Counted from the stretch's first letter, positions 42,390-52,146 are shown. The stretch is 64,000 nt of DNA from Mycobacterium haemophilum DSM 44634 (GCF_000340435.2 NZ_CP011883.2:2526687-2590686), one strand, 5' to 3'. Numbers and translations: made by a program. The notes: a model not told the origin generated them from the letters alone.

Positions 42390-43295
42390 TCAATTCGAGT
42401 GCGCGGCCAGTCCGCACAGAGCCGACGATGCGCCCTCGGGCGGAGGTGCCGGGTGCACGTCGAGATCCAGTTGGGCGTCGACGGTGCGCTCGTCGGGCAG
42501 CCGCGGGGTGCCGGCGATCGCGCACTGCAACCACAGCTTGGCACGCACCACCGGGCGGCGCAGCTTGCGTTCCCGTTGCAGCGAGCGCCGCATCTTGTCC
42601 GGCTGGGTGGTGTAACGCCACCGGGCCCACGGGGCATGCGGGCGCGACAACCGGATCGCGCCGATGATCAGCAGTACGACGATGAACATGCCGAGCAGGC
42701 CGGTCCACACCTTGCCTTTCAACAACACCACCACGGCCAGCGGCAGGGCCAACGCCAGCAGGCCTCCCATTGCGGCCCGCAGCACCACGGAGTCGGCGGC
42801 ATGCCACATCGGCAGAAAGAACATCAGCGGGTGCAAGCCCAAAATCAGCAGCCCCGCCACCGCCGCCGCAGCGAAGACCGCGTCCACCGAAGTGCGCCCG
42901 TCTTCTGACCAGTAGACGTCGGACAGGTGCAGGATCAACGCGTACTCGTCGAGCACCAATGCGGCACCGATCCCGAATAACGTTGCAGCCACAGTGAATT
43001 CAGGCTCCCGCCCGTCGACAGACAAGGTCACCAAGGTCAGGCCGGAGATCAGTACCAGCACCACGCCGAACGCCACGTGGTGAATATGCACCGACCCGAT
43101 GTGAATATTTCGCGGTTGCCACCACCTGGGCGGCCGGCCAGCTTGGGCACGGTGGCGGATCAAGCGCACGAAAGTTCGGGTGACGAAAAACGTCAGGATG
43201 AAGGCGAGCAGGCAGCACAGCAATGGCAATCGACCACGGTCGACGATGTCATCAGCGAACCAGCGCAGCAGCCTAGGCGCAAACCAGTGGACCAT
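42390..43295 (-). CDS. Polytopic membrane protein (Rv2180c-like)
   Basis: 301 residues from the ATG at 43295. About six hydrophobic segments lie between residues 20 and 225. A His-rich region IHIGSVHIHHVAFGVVLVL is conserved in the family and may bind metal or contact phospholipid. The C-terminal ~75 residues are basic and cytoplasmic. The function is unknown. The start has AAGG directly against the ATG, so a leaderless message is possible. Confidence 0.85.
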   Translation of the reverse strand: MVHWFAPRLLRWFADDIVDRGRLPLLCCLLAFILTFFVTRTFVRLIRHRAQAGRPPRWWQPRNIHIGSVHIHHVAFGVVLVLISGLTLVTLSVDGREPEFTVAATLFGIGAALVLDEYALILHLSDVYWSEDGRTSVDAVFAAAAVAGLLILGLHPLMFFLPMWHAADSVVLRAAMGGLLALALPLAVVVLLKGKVWTGLLGMFIVVLLIIGAIRLSRPHAPWARWRYTTQPDKMRRSLQRERKLRRPVVRAKLWLQCAIAGTPRLPDERTVDAQLDLDVHPAPPPEGASSALCGLAAHSN

Positions 43296-43403
43296 CCTTA
43301 GAAACGTACGCCAGCACTCTCCAGCAGTGGGTGAGCCGCGCGCGCCACCTCGCGGGCGGCGACACCTATTACGCTGTTCTGCAACATGAGACCGTTGCGC
43401 GAA

Positions 43404-44687
43404 ATGAGTAAACAGCAGGCGCCCGACGTGGGCAGTCAACGCCGGCAGGTCGGGCGCTGCTGCCTGCTTTGGTTGCTCGCTGCTGCTGCGCTGGGGCAGG
43501 TGGCCTGGCAATTATTGGGGCACACGCCGTACCGCATCGATATTGACATCTATCAGATGGGCGGTCAGGCCTGGTTGGACGGGCATCCGCTATACACCGG
43601 CGATGTGTTGTTCCACACACCCATCGGGCTGAATTTGCCGTTCACCTATCCCCCGTTGGCGGCCATCGCGTTCTGCCCGTTCGCCTGGTTGCAGATGCCG
43701 GCCGCCAGCGTGGCTATCACGCTGACGACGTTGGTGTTGCTGATCGTCTCGACGATGGTCGTGCTGACCCGCCTGGACGTGTGGGCCACCTCGCGGGCAG
43801 TGCCCGGGCCGGCTTGGTTGCGCCGGTTGTGGTTGGCAGTGATCATCGTGGCCCCGGCGGCGATCTGGTTAGAGCCCATCAGCTCGAACTTCGCCTTCGG
43901 CCAGATCAACGTCGTGCTGATGACCCTAGTGGTTGTTGACTGCGTGCCGCGCCGCACACCATGGCCACGCGGGCTGATGCTGGGTTTGGGCATCGCGCTG
44001 AAACTTACTCCAGCGGTATTTCTGCTCTACTTCGTGCTGCGCCGCGACAGCCGCGCAGCGCTCACGTCTTTGGCGTCCTTCGCAGGCGCGACGCTAGTTG
44101 GTTTCGTGCTGGCGTGGCGGGATTCGTGGGAGTACTGGACTCACACCGTGCACAACACCGAACGGATCGGTGCCGCGGCATTAAACACCGATCAGAACAT
44201 CGCGGGTGCCCTCGCCCGGCTCGGGCTCGGGGAGCACGAGCGCTTCCTGCTGTGGGCAGCAGGTTGCTTGCTCGTGTTGGCGATAACCGTATGGGCGATG
44301 CGACGGGTATTGCGGGCCGGCGAGCCGATACTGGCGGTAATCTGCGTCGCCCTGTTCGGGTTGGTGGTTTCGCCGGTGTCGTGGTCGCATCACTGGGTGT
44401 GGATGCTGCCGGCAGTGCTGGTGACCGGAATCTTGGGCTGGCGACGCCGGAACGTGGCGGTGGCCGTGCTCAGCGCCGTCGGAGTGGCGCTGATGAGATG
44501 GACACCCATCGACCTGCTTCCTCAGCATCAGGAGACGACCGCGGTGTGGTGGCGCCAACTTGCCGGGATGTCCTATGTGTGGTGGGCGTTGGCGGTCATT
44601 GTCGCTGCCGGGCTCACCGTCACTGCCCGCGTGACCTCACAGGATTCGACAACGCAGACGCTGACGCCGGTGTCGGCTGTCAGCTGA
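43404..44687 (+). CDS. Alpha-1,2-mannosyltransferase for mannan branching (Rv2181-like)
   Basis: 427 residues from the ATG at 43404; an ATG at 43386 adds 6 residues. GT-C (GT87) topology with about ten membrane helices. The acid/aromatic first loop reads YRIDIDIYQMGGQAWLDGHP, with later FTYPPLAA and LKLTPAVFLLYF, both familiar for mycobacterial mannosyltransferases. The M. tuberculosis homologue adds single alpha-1,2 mannose branches to lipomannan and lipoarabinomannan. It is convergent with the acyltransferase gene (6-base gap). Confidence 0.9.
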   Translation: MSKQQAPDVGSQRRQVGRCCLLWLLAAAALGQVAWQLLGHTPYRIDIDIYQMGGQAWLDGHPLYTGDVLFHTPIGLNLPFTYPPLAAIAFCPFAWLQMPAASVAITLTTLVLLIVSTMVVLTRLDVWATSRAVPGPAWLRRLWLAVIIVAPAAIWLEPISSNFAFGQINVVLMTLVVVDCVPRRTPWPRGLMLGLGIALKLTPAVFLLYFVLRRDSRAALTSLASFAGATLVGFVLAWRDSWEYWTHTVHNTERIGAAALNTDQNIAGALARLGLGEHERFLLWAAGCLLVLAITVWAMRRVLRAGEPILAVICVALFGLVVSPVSWSHHWVWMLPAVLVTGILGWRRRNVAVAVLSAVGVALMRWTPIDLLPQHQETTAVWWRQLAGMSYVWWALAVIVAAGLTVTARVTSQDSTTQTLTPVSAVS

Positions 44688-44693
44688 TCAGGG

Positions 44694-45422
44694 TTATCCC
44701 ACCGCGGTCTCGGGTATGCGCACGGCCTCGTTGATCGATCCGGCGCCGTTGCTGCGGCCCTTCACACTGGCGGCGTAAATGTCGACGTACTCCTGACCGG
44801 ACAGCCCCATCAGCTCGTAGATCACTTCGTCGGTGACGGCCCGCTCGATGACGCGGTTGCCAGCCAATCCTTCGAAACGTGAGAAATCCATCGGCTTGCC
44901 AAAACGGACGGTGACCCGTCCAAATCGCCACATCTTGCTGCCCGGCGGATTGACGACGTTGGTGCCGATCATCGCCACCGGTATCACCGGAACCCCGGTC
45001 TGCAAAGTCAGCCGAGCCAACCCGGTCTTGCCTTTATACAGTCGACCGTCGGGCGAACGGGTGCCCTCGGGGTACATACCGAGCAACTTGCCATGGCTCA
45101 GCAGCCGCTTGGCGGTGTTCAACGCGGCTTCGGCGGTGTCGGCGTCGGTGCGGTCGATGGGCACTTGGCCGGTGGTGCGGTAGAACCAGCTGGTGAGCCA
45201 GCCTTTCAAGCCGGCGCCGGTGAAGTACTCCGATTTCGCCAGGAAGGTGATCCGACGGCGGACCACAAGCGGCAGATAGAAACTGTCCGCCACCGCGAGA
45301 TGATTACTGGCCAGGATCGCCGGCCCAGAATTCGGGACGTATTCCAGGCCTTCGACTTTCGGTCGACCGAGCACGGAAAGCACGGGGCCCATGAAGATGT
45401 ACTTGAACAGCCAGTACCACAT
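44694..45422 (-). CDS. PlsC-type glycerolipid acyltransferase (Rv2182c-like)
   Basis: 242 residues from the ATG at 45422, with GGGAGG 4 bases before. HX4D motif in ILASNHLAVADSFYLP, substrate motif MYPEGTRSPDGRLYKGKTGL, and PVIPVAMIGT. An N-terminal hydrophobic segment anchors it to the membrane. It would acylate a lysophospholipid or glycerol phosphate during phospholipid synthesis; sn-position specificity cannot be read. A longer frame exists upstream but lacks a comparable ribosome site. Confidence 0.9.
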   Translation of the reverse strand: MWYWLFKYIFMGPVLSVLGRPKVEGLEYVPNSGPAILASNHLAVADSFYLPLVVRRRITFLAKSEYFTGAGLKGWLTSWFYRTTGQVPIDRTDADTAEAALNTAKRLLSHGKLLGMYPEGTRSPDGRLYKGKTGLARLTLQTGVPVIPVAMIGTNVVNPPGSKMWRFGRVTVRFGKPMDFSRFEGLAGNRVIERAVTDEVIYELMGLSGQEYVDIYAASVKGRSNGAGSINEAVRIPETAVG

Positions 45423-45507
45423 GGCCCTCCCTCTCCCCCGAACCGGATGGTGTTCTGCGCCAACTGTACCGACCCATGACGGGCGGGACCACTTCCCGCT
45501 CCGCCGA

Positions 45508-45900
45508 TCAGTCTTCGACACTAACGGGGATGGGCTGGTAACGCGTCTTCACGGTGCCATTGCCTGCGGTGGTCTGAGCTGGCGTCTCGGTGGCCAGGCC
45601 TCCGCCGGGCGGGCCGTCCGGCGGAGTCTTATCCGACCGCTCGATGCCGTCGACGATGGCGCGGATCACATCCAGTAGAGCGACGCTGTGGTCCGCGATG
45701 ATAGTCAGCAACGGATGCTGCTCACCAGTGACCACCGCGGCCAGTGCGCATACCGGGCACCACGCCTGCTGGCATTTGCCGGCGCCGTTAGCGCCCGCCG
45801 CCAGCGCCGCCGCGGACCGCACCGCGGGGTCGATCCCGTCCAGGATCACCTGGGCAAGCTTGCGCAGCTCCGGACCAATGTCGGCGTGACCCCCACTCAT
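45508..45900 (-). CDS. Small Cys-containing hypothetical protein (Rv2183c-like)
   Basis: 130 residues from the ATG at 45900, which overlaps the stop of the ATPase gene (ATGA). A helical N-terminal part (PELRKLAQVILDGIDPAVRS) precedes two cysteines in CQQAWCPVCALAAVV, possibly a redox or metal site, then HPLLTIIADHSVALLDVIRA and a Pro/Thr-rich tail. Coupling to an ArsA-like ATPase suggests a joint function, but it is unknown. Confidence 0.85.
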   Translation of the reverse strand: MSGGHADIGPELRKLAQVILDGIDPAVRSAAALAAGANGAGKCQQAWCPVCALAAVVTGEQHPLLTIIADHSVALLDVIRAIVDGIERSDKTPPDGPPGGGLATETPAQTTAGNGTVKTRYQPIPVSVED

Positions 45901-47144
45901 GTCGGCCACACCTCCGGATCCGGTCGAAAACGAACTGTTAGCTCACTGCCCCGCAGCTGTGCGTCCAGCACCGTGCACCGGCGCAGGACGGAGGCCAACC
46001 GAACTCTGCGCCGCAACCCGCCGGCACTGATGATCAAGTCGTCGTCGACCCGACCCAGGGTCAGCGCTGCGGGATCGAGTTGGGGCAACGCTAGTCGTAA
46101 TCGGTAGACAGACTCCAGTCCCGATCCGGATTCCAGGTCGACGAGAGGACGTAACGGACCCGGCGGCGCGGGTCCGCGCCGACGATGGGCAACGTCCAGC
46201 AGCGCGGCCAGCGCCTTGGGGCCGATCGGTTCTCCGGACAAGTGCGGAGTCATGACCAGCGCTACGTCACCGATGGTGGCGTCGAGTTCGTCGAGGACGG
46301 CGCGTTGCTCACCGATGCGTTCGGCATACCAGGCGAACGCCGGGTGATCAGGCAGGCTTCGGTACTCGTACGACTCATCTCGCACCAGCACCTGATTGAC
46401 GATCAGCTCCTCGACCCGTACGCCCATCAGCGCCAACGAACCCAGCGTCCGAACCGCCTCAGCCGCGACCACCCGCTCTGGGGTCAGTACTAGGTGCGCA
46501 CTGACCAACGAACCGTCAGTCAGCAATGCCCCGAGCCGCTCAACGCTGGCGCTGATGCGCTCGAGCAACTCCACCACCGCCGCCGATGGAGCGTCGCCGG
46601 CAGCGATGGACAGCCTGCGGTGGCGTGGCCACGCACGCTCCACATAGAGGCCAAACGTGGAGGGCAGGGTCAACATTCGCAACGCATCTGCGGTCGAGGC
46701 GCAGTCGACCACAATGCGATCCCATCGGCCAGCTGCCGCGAGCTCGCCGACCGCGTGCAGACCAAGCACCTCCTGGATACCCGGCAACGCTGAAAGTTCT
46801 TCGGGGGCAATACTGCTCAACTCGGACTCGGGAAATCGCCGGTCCAGGGCGTCGACCACATCCCGCCACCGGGCCTCGAGTAGTGCCAACGTGTCCAGCG
46901 CCAACGCGTCGAGAAAGCCGCCGCCCGCCGCTACGTCATAGCCGAGCACCCGAACCGGGTCGCCGTGACCGGTGGGCGCAACCGCGACGCCCAGCACATC
47001 GCCCAGCGAATGCGCCTGGTCGGTGGAGACCACCAACACCCGCCGCCCCTCGCCCGCGTCACGTACCGCTGTGGCGGCAGCCAGGGTGGACTTTCCTACC
47101 CCGCCTTTGCCAACGAAAAGACTGATCCGGGCCGGGGCCGGCAC
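45897..47144 (-). CDS. ArsA/GET3-like ATPase (Rv2184c-like)
   Basis: 415 residues from GTG. Deviant Walker A motif GKGGVGKST at 12-20, followed by VLVVSTDQAHSLGDVL (switch region). DRIVVDCASTADALRMLTLP carries the Walker B Asp, and VNQVLV the adenine-contact stretch. It belongs to the P-loop ATPases that drive tail-anchored protein or metalloid handling; mycobacterial copies are uncharacterised. It is somewhat longer than the M. tuberculosis version I recall. Its partner gene at 45508 overlaps by 4 bases. Confidence 0.88.
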   Translation of the reverse strand: MPAPARISLFVGKGGVGKSTLAAATAVRDAGEGRRVLVVSTDQAHSLGDVLGVAVAPTGHGDPVRVLGYDVAAGGGFLDALALDTLALLEARWRDVVDALDRRFPESELSSIAPEELSALPGIQEVLGLHAVGELAAAGRWDRIVVDCASTADALRMLTLPSTFGLYVERAWPRHRRLSIAAGDAPSAAVVELLERISASVERLGALLTDGSLVSAHLVLTPERVVAAEAVRTLGSLALMGVRVEELIVNQVLVRDESYEYRSLPDHPAFAWYAERIGEQRAVLDELDATIGDVALVMTPHLSGEPIGPKALAALLDVAHRRRGPAPPGPLRPLVDLESGSGLESVYRLRLALPQLDPAALTLGRVDDDLIISAGGLRRRVRLASVLRRCTVLDAQLRGSELTVRFRPDPEVWPT

Positions 47145-47160
47145 CCGGAATTCACTGGAG

Positions 47161-47598
47161 TCACTCAGCCTCGACTCGTTTCTTCAGGTCCTTCAACGCC
47201 CCATCGATCAACCTGCGTTCCGCCTTGCGCTTGAGCATACCGATCATCGGGATGGCAAGGTCGACCGCAAGCTCGTAGGTGACCTCAGTGCCAGACCCCT
47301 TGGGCGCCAAGCGATACGAGCCTTCGAGGGACTTCAGCAGCGAGCTCGATTCGAGAATCCAGCTAACCGATCGGTGGTCCGCCGGCCAGTCGTAGGACAT
47401 GATCAAGGTGTCTTTGAAAATCGTTGCGTCCATCAACATTCGCGCCCGTTTCGGGTAACCCTCGTCGTCGGCCTCTAAAACTTCGACTTCCTTGTACTCC
47501 GAAATCCATTGCGGGTAGGACTCGATGTCGGCGATCGTCTTCATCACCTCACCTGGATTCGCATCGATGTAGAACGTTTGCGTCGTTTTGTCCGCCAC
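47161..47598 (-). CDS. SRPBCC/START-like protein TB16.3 (Rv2185c-like)
   Basis: 145 residues from GTG. Polyketide cyclase/dehydrase-type helix-grip fold: TTQTFYIDANPGEVMKTIAD, then YPQWISEYKEVEVLEADDEG, and the C-terminal long helix LKRKAERRLIDGALKDLKKR. It probably binds a hydrophobic ligand. It stops 16 bases before the ATPase gene in the same direction, and a second SRPBCC gene lies upstream, so the four genes 45508-48122 likely form one unit. Confidence 0.88.
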   Translation of the reverse strand: MADKTTQTFYIDANPGEVMKTIADIESYPQWISEYKEVEVLEADDEGYPKRARMLMDATIFKDTLIMSYDWPADHRSVSWILESSSLLKSLEGSYRLAPKGSGTEVTYELAVDLAIPMIGMLKRKAERRLIDGALKDLKKRVEAE

Positions 47599-47714
47599 CT
47601 GGCTAGTCCCTTCCAGTTCCCTTCCCGCAAAGCGGGTCGACCGCGGCCATCTGCGAGAGTCCCTCTCGATCCCCCGGCAGAAACGGTACTCTCTCGAGCC
47701 AACCTTGATCGGAG

Positions 47715-48122
47715 TTAAATTACCGGAGAAACCCCGATGGGGCGCGACCGTTCCAGTGTCGTTTTCACTTCAAAGGCCATTGCCTTGCCTGCCACGCGGC
47801 GGCGGTGCGTCACTTTGGCCATGTTCATCTTGGCCAACTGCCAGGCCGCCACGCCGGCCGGCTCGGCATGCAGGAAATAGTGCAGCACCACCCCGTCCAG
47901 CCCCTCCGTTAAGGGTTCCAGCCAGATCTCCATGGTGCCGGTCAGGGCGCCCGTCACCGCCCACCGGATGCCCTTGTCCGCCCGGTCCTCGACGACCTGC
48001 AGCCGCAGATCAGGCCACCACCGCTGCCAGCTCGACCGATCGGCGACCGCGGCACCTACTAGTGCGCCGTCGGCAGCAACATACGTCTCGTCCGCGATCT
48101 GAATGCTGTTCGTGGAGTTCAT
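47715..48122 (-). CDS. SRPBCC-like protein (Rv2186c-like)
   Basis: 135 residues from the ATG at 48122, GAGG 4-7 bases before. The pattern WQRWWPDLRLQVVEDRADKG, then RWAVTGALTGTMEIWLEP and LHYFLHAEPAG with a C-terminal helix is that of the START/Bet v1-like fold. The ligand is unknown. It is divergent from fadD15 (178-base gap), whose promoter should lie there. Confidence 0.85.
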   Translation of the reverse strand: MNSTNSIQIADETYVAADGALVGAAVADRSSWQRWWPDLRLQVVEDRADKGIRWAVTGALTGTMEIWLEPLTEGLDGVVLHYFLHAEPAGVAAWQLAKMNMAKVTHRRRVAGKAMAFEVKTTLERSRPIGVSPVI

Positions 48123-48300
48123 GGGCCTCAGCTTCACACACGCACCTGAGGGGCCTAAAGGGGTAGGCACCGGGGCGAGCCGGCGGCCAAGCCGGGGTGG
48201 TACCCTGGCCGACCGCCTCCATCCGCTATGAACGCTGGGCTAGGCTGTGCCACAGCAAGCCGGCCCCGGAAACGTCTCAAGGTCAAGCGAGGTCAACAGA

Positions 48301-50103
48301 GTGCGTGAGTCCAGCGTCCCAACCCGATTTTCCGTCGGCGAGCACGACAACATCGCGGCCGTGGTCTTCGAGCACGAGCGCGATGATCCCGACTTGGTCG
48401 TTTACCAACGCCAGATCGACGGCGTCTGGACCGACGTCACATGCGCCGAAGCGGCCAGCCAAATTCGCTCCGCGGCACTTGGTTTGATCGCGCTGGGGGT
48501 GCAAGCAGGCGACCGGGTGTCCATCTTTTCGGCCACCCGCTTCGAGTGGGCGATCCTCGACCTGGCGATCTTGTCCGTGGGCGCGATGACCGTGCCGATC
48601 TACGAGACCTCGTCGGCCGAGCAGGTGCGCTGGGTGCTGCAGGACTCAGACGCGGTGTTGGTGTTCGCGGAGACCGACGCGCACGCGGCGATGGTCAATC
48701 AGCTCGCCGGCGAACTGCCCGCCCTGCGTCAGGTGCTGCAGATCGACGGCGCGGGTGCCAAGGCGCTTGACCAACTCGCTGAAGCCGGCGCATCGGTCGA
48801 CGCGGCTCAGCTGACAAGCCGGCTCGAGGCGCTACGGGCTCAGGACCCGGCGACACTTATCTATACGTCGGGCACCACCGGTCGCCCCAAAGGTTGTCAA
48901 CTCACGCACTCCAACCTGCTCTACGAGGTCCGGGGCGCCAAGGAATGCCTCCCGACGTTGTTGCAGCCGGGTCAGCGGCTGCTGGTTTTCCTGCCACTGG
49001 CGCACGTGCTGGCCCGAGCTCTCACCTTGGCTGCCCTCACCTACAAGATGACCGTCGGGTTCACCAGCGACATCAAGAATCTGCTGCCGCTGTTGGCGGT
49101 GTTTAAGCCGACCGTGGTGGTGTCGGTGCCGCGGGTGTTCGAGAAGGTGTACAACACCGCTGAGCAAAACGCGGCCAACGACGGCAAAGGTCGAATCTTC
49201 GCGATAGCCGCACAGACGGCAGTCGACTGGAGCGAGGCCTCCGACCGCGGCGGCCCGGGGCTGCTGCTGCGCGCCAAGCACGCGGTGTTCGACCGGCTGG
49301 TCTACCACAAGCTGCGCGCGGCACTGGGCGGCGACTGCCACGCGTCGGTGTCGGGCGGCGCACCCCTGGGCGCGCGGCTGGGCCACTTCTACCGTGGGGT
49401 GGGCCTCACCATCCACGAGGGCTACGGGCTGACCGAGACCAGTGCGGCCATCACGCTTAACCAGGTCGGCGACGTGAAGGTCGGGACCGTTGGAAAGCTG
49501 CTGCCGGGTAACAGTATGCGCATCGCAGACGACGGCGAGCTGTTGGTACGCGGCGGTGTGGTGTTCAGCGGCTATTGGCGCAACGAACAAGCGACCGCCG
49601 AGGCATTTACCGAAGGCTGGTTTAAGACAGGCGATCTCGGTGCGGTCGACGAAGACGGCTTCTTGACCATCACCGGCCGCAAGAAGGAGATCATCGTCAC
49701 CGCCGGCGGTAAGAATGTTGCCCCAGCGGTATTAGAGGATCAGCTGCGGGCTCACCCGCTGATCAGCCAGGCGATGGTCGTCGGGGACGCCAGGCCGTTC
49801 GTCGGTGCGCTGATCACCATCGACCCCGAGGCCTTCGATGGTTGGAAGCAGCGCAACAGTAAGGCCGCTGACGCAGCGGTAGCCGATCTGACCACCGACC
49901 CCGACTTGGCGGCCGAGGTGGACGCGGCCGTCAAACAGGCCAACCTCTCGGTGTCCCATGCTGAGTCGATCCGCAAATTCCGCATTTTGCCGGTTGATTT
50001 CACCGAGCAGACCGGTGAACTGACGCCGACGATGAAGGTGAAACGCAACGTGGTCGCCCAGAAGTTCGCCTCCGACATTGAGGCGATCTACGAGAAGGAT
50101 TAG
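48301..50103 (+). CDS. fadD15: Long-chain fatty-acid--CoA ligase FadD15
   Basis: 600 residues from a GTG at 48301 (VRESSVP), the length I recall for M. tuberculosis FadD15; GAGG lies 8 bases upstream. AMP-binding motif YTSGTTGRPKG at about 188-198, HEGYGLTETSAAITL, the fatty-acyl-CoA signature GWFKTGDLGAVDEDGFLTIT and the C-terminal catalytic Lys in LTPTMKVKRN. It activates fatty acids with ATP and CoA. An upstream GTG at 48247 is open but not favoured. Confidence 0.95.
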   Translation: MRESSVPTRFSVGEHDNIAAVVFEHERDDPDLVVYQRQIDGVWTDVTCAEAASQIRSAALGLIALGVQAGDRVSIFSATRFEWAILDLAILSVGAMTVPIYETSSAEQVRWVLQDSDAVLVFAETDAHAAMVNQLAGELPALRQVLQIDGAGAKALDQLAEAGASVDAAQLTSRLEALRAQDPATLIYTSGTTGRPKGCQLTHSNLLYEVRGAKECLPTLLQPGQRLLVFLPLAHVLARALTLAALTYKMTVGFTSDIKNLLPLLAVFKPTVVVSVPRVFEKVYNTAEQNAANDGKGRIFAIAAQTAVDWSEASDRGGPGLLLRAKHAVFDRLVYHKLRAALGGDCHASVSGGAPLGARLGHFYRGVGLTIHEGYGLTETSAAITLNQVGDVKVGTVGKLLPGNSMRIADDGELLVRGGVVFSGYWRNEQATAEAFTEGWFKTGDLGAVDEDGFLTITGRKKEIIVTAGGKNVAPAVLEDQLRAHPLISQAMVVGDARPFVGALITIDPEAFDGWKQRNSKAADAAVADLTTDPDLAAEVDAAVKQANLSVSHAESIRKFRILPVDFTEQTGELTPTMKVKRNVVAQKFASDIEAIYEKD

Positions 50104-51266
50104 CGGCTGTCGTTGCCGCGCAACAGATCCGCCAGCCGAGCTGCCAGCGTATCCCAGCGCCACTCGGCCGTCACCCATTGCCGCCCGGCGGCGCCCATCG
50201 CGGCGGCCCGGTCACGATCGGTCAGCAACTCGGTGACCGCGTCGGCCACCATAGTCACCGACCTGCCGTCAACCACCAGTCCAGTCTTGTTGTGCCGCAC
50301 AGCTTCCGGGGCTCCGCCGGATTTTCCGGCGATTACCGGCACGCCGGTAGCCGAGGCCTCCAGGAACACGATGCCCAAACCCTCGACGTCCATACCCCCG
50401 CCGCGGGTGCGGCAGGGCATTGCGAATACGTCAGCCAGCGTGTGATGAGCGGGTAGTTCGGCGGCCGCCACGCCCCCGGTGAATATCACGTGGTCGGCCA
50501 CTCCACAACCTTGAGCCAACTTCCGCAGCGCTTCGAGATACGGGCCGCCCCCGACGATCACCAGCGCTGCGCCGTCGACCCGCTGCCGGATCGACGGTAA
50601 TGCCCTGATCAACATGTCCTGGCCTTTGCGCGGCACCAGCCGCGACAGGCACACGACGGTGGGCCGCTCGCCCAACCGGTAGCGGTCACGTAGCTCGGCT
50701 CGGCTCGCCGGATCGGGCCGGAACCGGTCGGTGTCCACCCCCGGCGGGAGGTATTCCAACGCGGCCCTGGGCCCGAAGGCTGGCGCGAAACGCGATCGCG
50801 TGTAGCGGCTGACGAAGGTTACGACGTCGGCGCCGTCGCCGATGCGACGCAGCACCGAGCGTGCAGCCGGAAGCATTGACCAGCCCACTTCGTGGCCGTG
50901 GGTGCTGGCCAGCACCCGAGTAGCTCCCGCCTTTCGGGCACGCGGCGCCAGCAGGGCCAGCGGCGCTGCCGCGCCGAACCAGACAGTGTCGATGCCATGG
51001 TCAGCGATCAGCCGGCGCATCCGGGCATCGACCGTGGGGCCGGGCAGCATCAGCGTGCCCGGATGGCGCACTACCCGATAGCCGCCATCGTGGGCAGCGT
51101 CGTCAAAGGTGTCGGCACCTTTCCAGTGCGGCGCGTACACCATCACGTCATGCGACCCGACTCCGGAATCAGCTTGGATCAGACGGCCAACGTATTCCCC
51201 AAGATAGGACTGGATGCCGCCACGTCGGGGCGGAAAGTCGTTGGTTACCAGCAGGACCCGGCTCAC
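50100..51266 (-). CDS. pimB: Phosphatidylinositol mannosyltransferase PimB' (GT4)
   Basis: 388 residues. GT4 fold: N-terminal VTNDFPPRRGGIQSYLGEYV, then ASTHGHEVGWSML, PGVDTDRFRPDP, VCLSRLVPRKGQDMLIRALP (nucleotide-sugar loop) and EGLGIVFLEASATGVPVIAG (EX7E). PimB' (Rv2188c type) adds the second mannose to PIM1 using GDP-mannose on the cytoplasmic side. It is convergent with fadD15, with a 4-base overlap of the two stop codons. Confidence 0.93.
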   Translation of the reverse strand: MSRVLLVTNDFPPRRGGIQSYLGEYVGRLIQADSGVGSHDVMVYAPHWKGADTFDDAAHDGGYRVVRHPGTLMLPGPTVDARMRRLIADHGIDTVWFGAAAPLALLAPRARKAGATRVLASTHGHEVGWSMLPAARSVLRRIGDGADVVTFVSRYTRSRFAPAFGPRAALEYLPPGVDTDRFRPDPASRAELRDRYRLGERPTVVCLSRLVPRKGQDMLIRALPSIRQRVDGAALVIVGGGPYLEALRKLAQGCGVADHVIFTGGVAAAELPAHHTLADVFAMPCRTRGGGMDVEGLGIVFLEASATGVPVIAGKSGGAPEAVRHNKTGLVVDGRSVTMVADAVTELLTDRDRAAAMGAAGRQWVTAEWRWDTLAARLADLLRGNDSR

Positions 51267-51302
51267 CTGCGCCAGGCTAGCCTGACCGAGATGCGGCCCG
51301 CC

Positions 51303-52022
51303 TCAGCGGGTCAGCCAGTGCTGCCAGTTCGCGAGCAAGGCGGCCGAATCGGTGCCCAGGACCTCGCGGGCGGCGACGAGCGGGTCGGCGTGTCCGACAC
51401 CACACGCGGCCAGGTAGAACGCACGTAGCTTCGCCGTCCCGAAGGTATCGGCGACGAACCGAGCGAACCACCACGCGCGGTCATAAGCCGACGCCCGCTG
51501 GCGCCCAGGTGTGTCCAGGTCGGTGTCCGACGGCAGCATCTGGGCCGCCGAGCGTGCGTCTGCAGACTCTAGAATGTGGGGGGCGTAAGGCCGAGCGACG
51601 AAATCTGCCACCCCTTCGGTCAACCATCGAGGTGCATCCGTTGCGGTGTCGGTGCGCGCGGCGTAGTGAAAAAGCTCGTGGGCTAACACTATTCGTAGTG
51701 CCGGATCAGATATGTTGGCCGCGCCCGGCGCGAACACGATCCGTTGGCCGACAGCCACCCGGCGAGCCGGGTCGACGCGTTCGACGACCGTCACCGCCGC
51801 GATATCAACCCACTGCGATGCCGGGCCCCCGCCGGCCGCTGCGCGGAACTGTTCGTCCGTGGCGGCGGCCAGCACCGAGATGTCGGGCGACCAGTCCACT
51901 CCCCAGAAGGCTTCCACTGCGTCGACCGCGACGCCGATGTTTGCCGCAACACGAGACAGCAGTCGATCGGTTGCCGGGCCGCTAACGCCGAGCAGCGTGA
52001 CAGTGCGGTCGCCGACGACCAA
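51303..52022 (-). CDS. Zinc-metalloprotease-like secreted protein (Rv2189c position), start uncertain
   Basis: At least 239 residues. IVLAHELFHYAAR is an HExxH zinc motif, and TEGVADFVARPY downstream gives the third-ligand Glu typical of gluzincin-like peptidases. The only ordinary start is a TTG at 52022, but in-frame sequence upstream (to about 52140) encodes RRWLPILLACVFVIELIGAS, a good membrane or signal segment, without ATG, GTG or TTG. Either a CTG-type start is used or an indel hides the true start. It follows the ripC-like gene closely, so they may be cotranscribed. Confidence 0.7.
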   Translation of the reverse strand: MVVGDRTVTLLGVSGPATDRLLSRVAANIGVAVDAVEAFWGVDWSPDISVLAAATDEQFRAAAGGGPASQWVDIAAVTVVERVDPARRVAVGQRIVFAPGAANISDPALRIVLAHELFHYAARTDTATDAPRWLTEGVADFVARPYAPHILESADARSAAQMLPSDTDLDTPGRQRASAYDRAWWFARFVADTFGTAKLRAFYLAACGVGHADPLVAAREVLGTDSAALLANWQHWLTR

Positions 52023-52146
52023 TGACCTTGCCGGCGCCGTTACCTGGCTGCGAGCGGACGCGCCAATCAGCTCAATGACAAAGACGCAGGCCAGCAGGAT
52101 CGGCAGCCACCGGCGCTGGCGGCAACATGACCTCAGTCCGAGGCGT

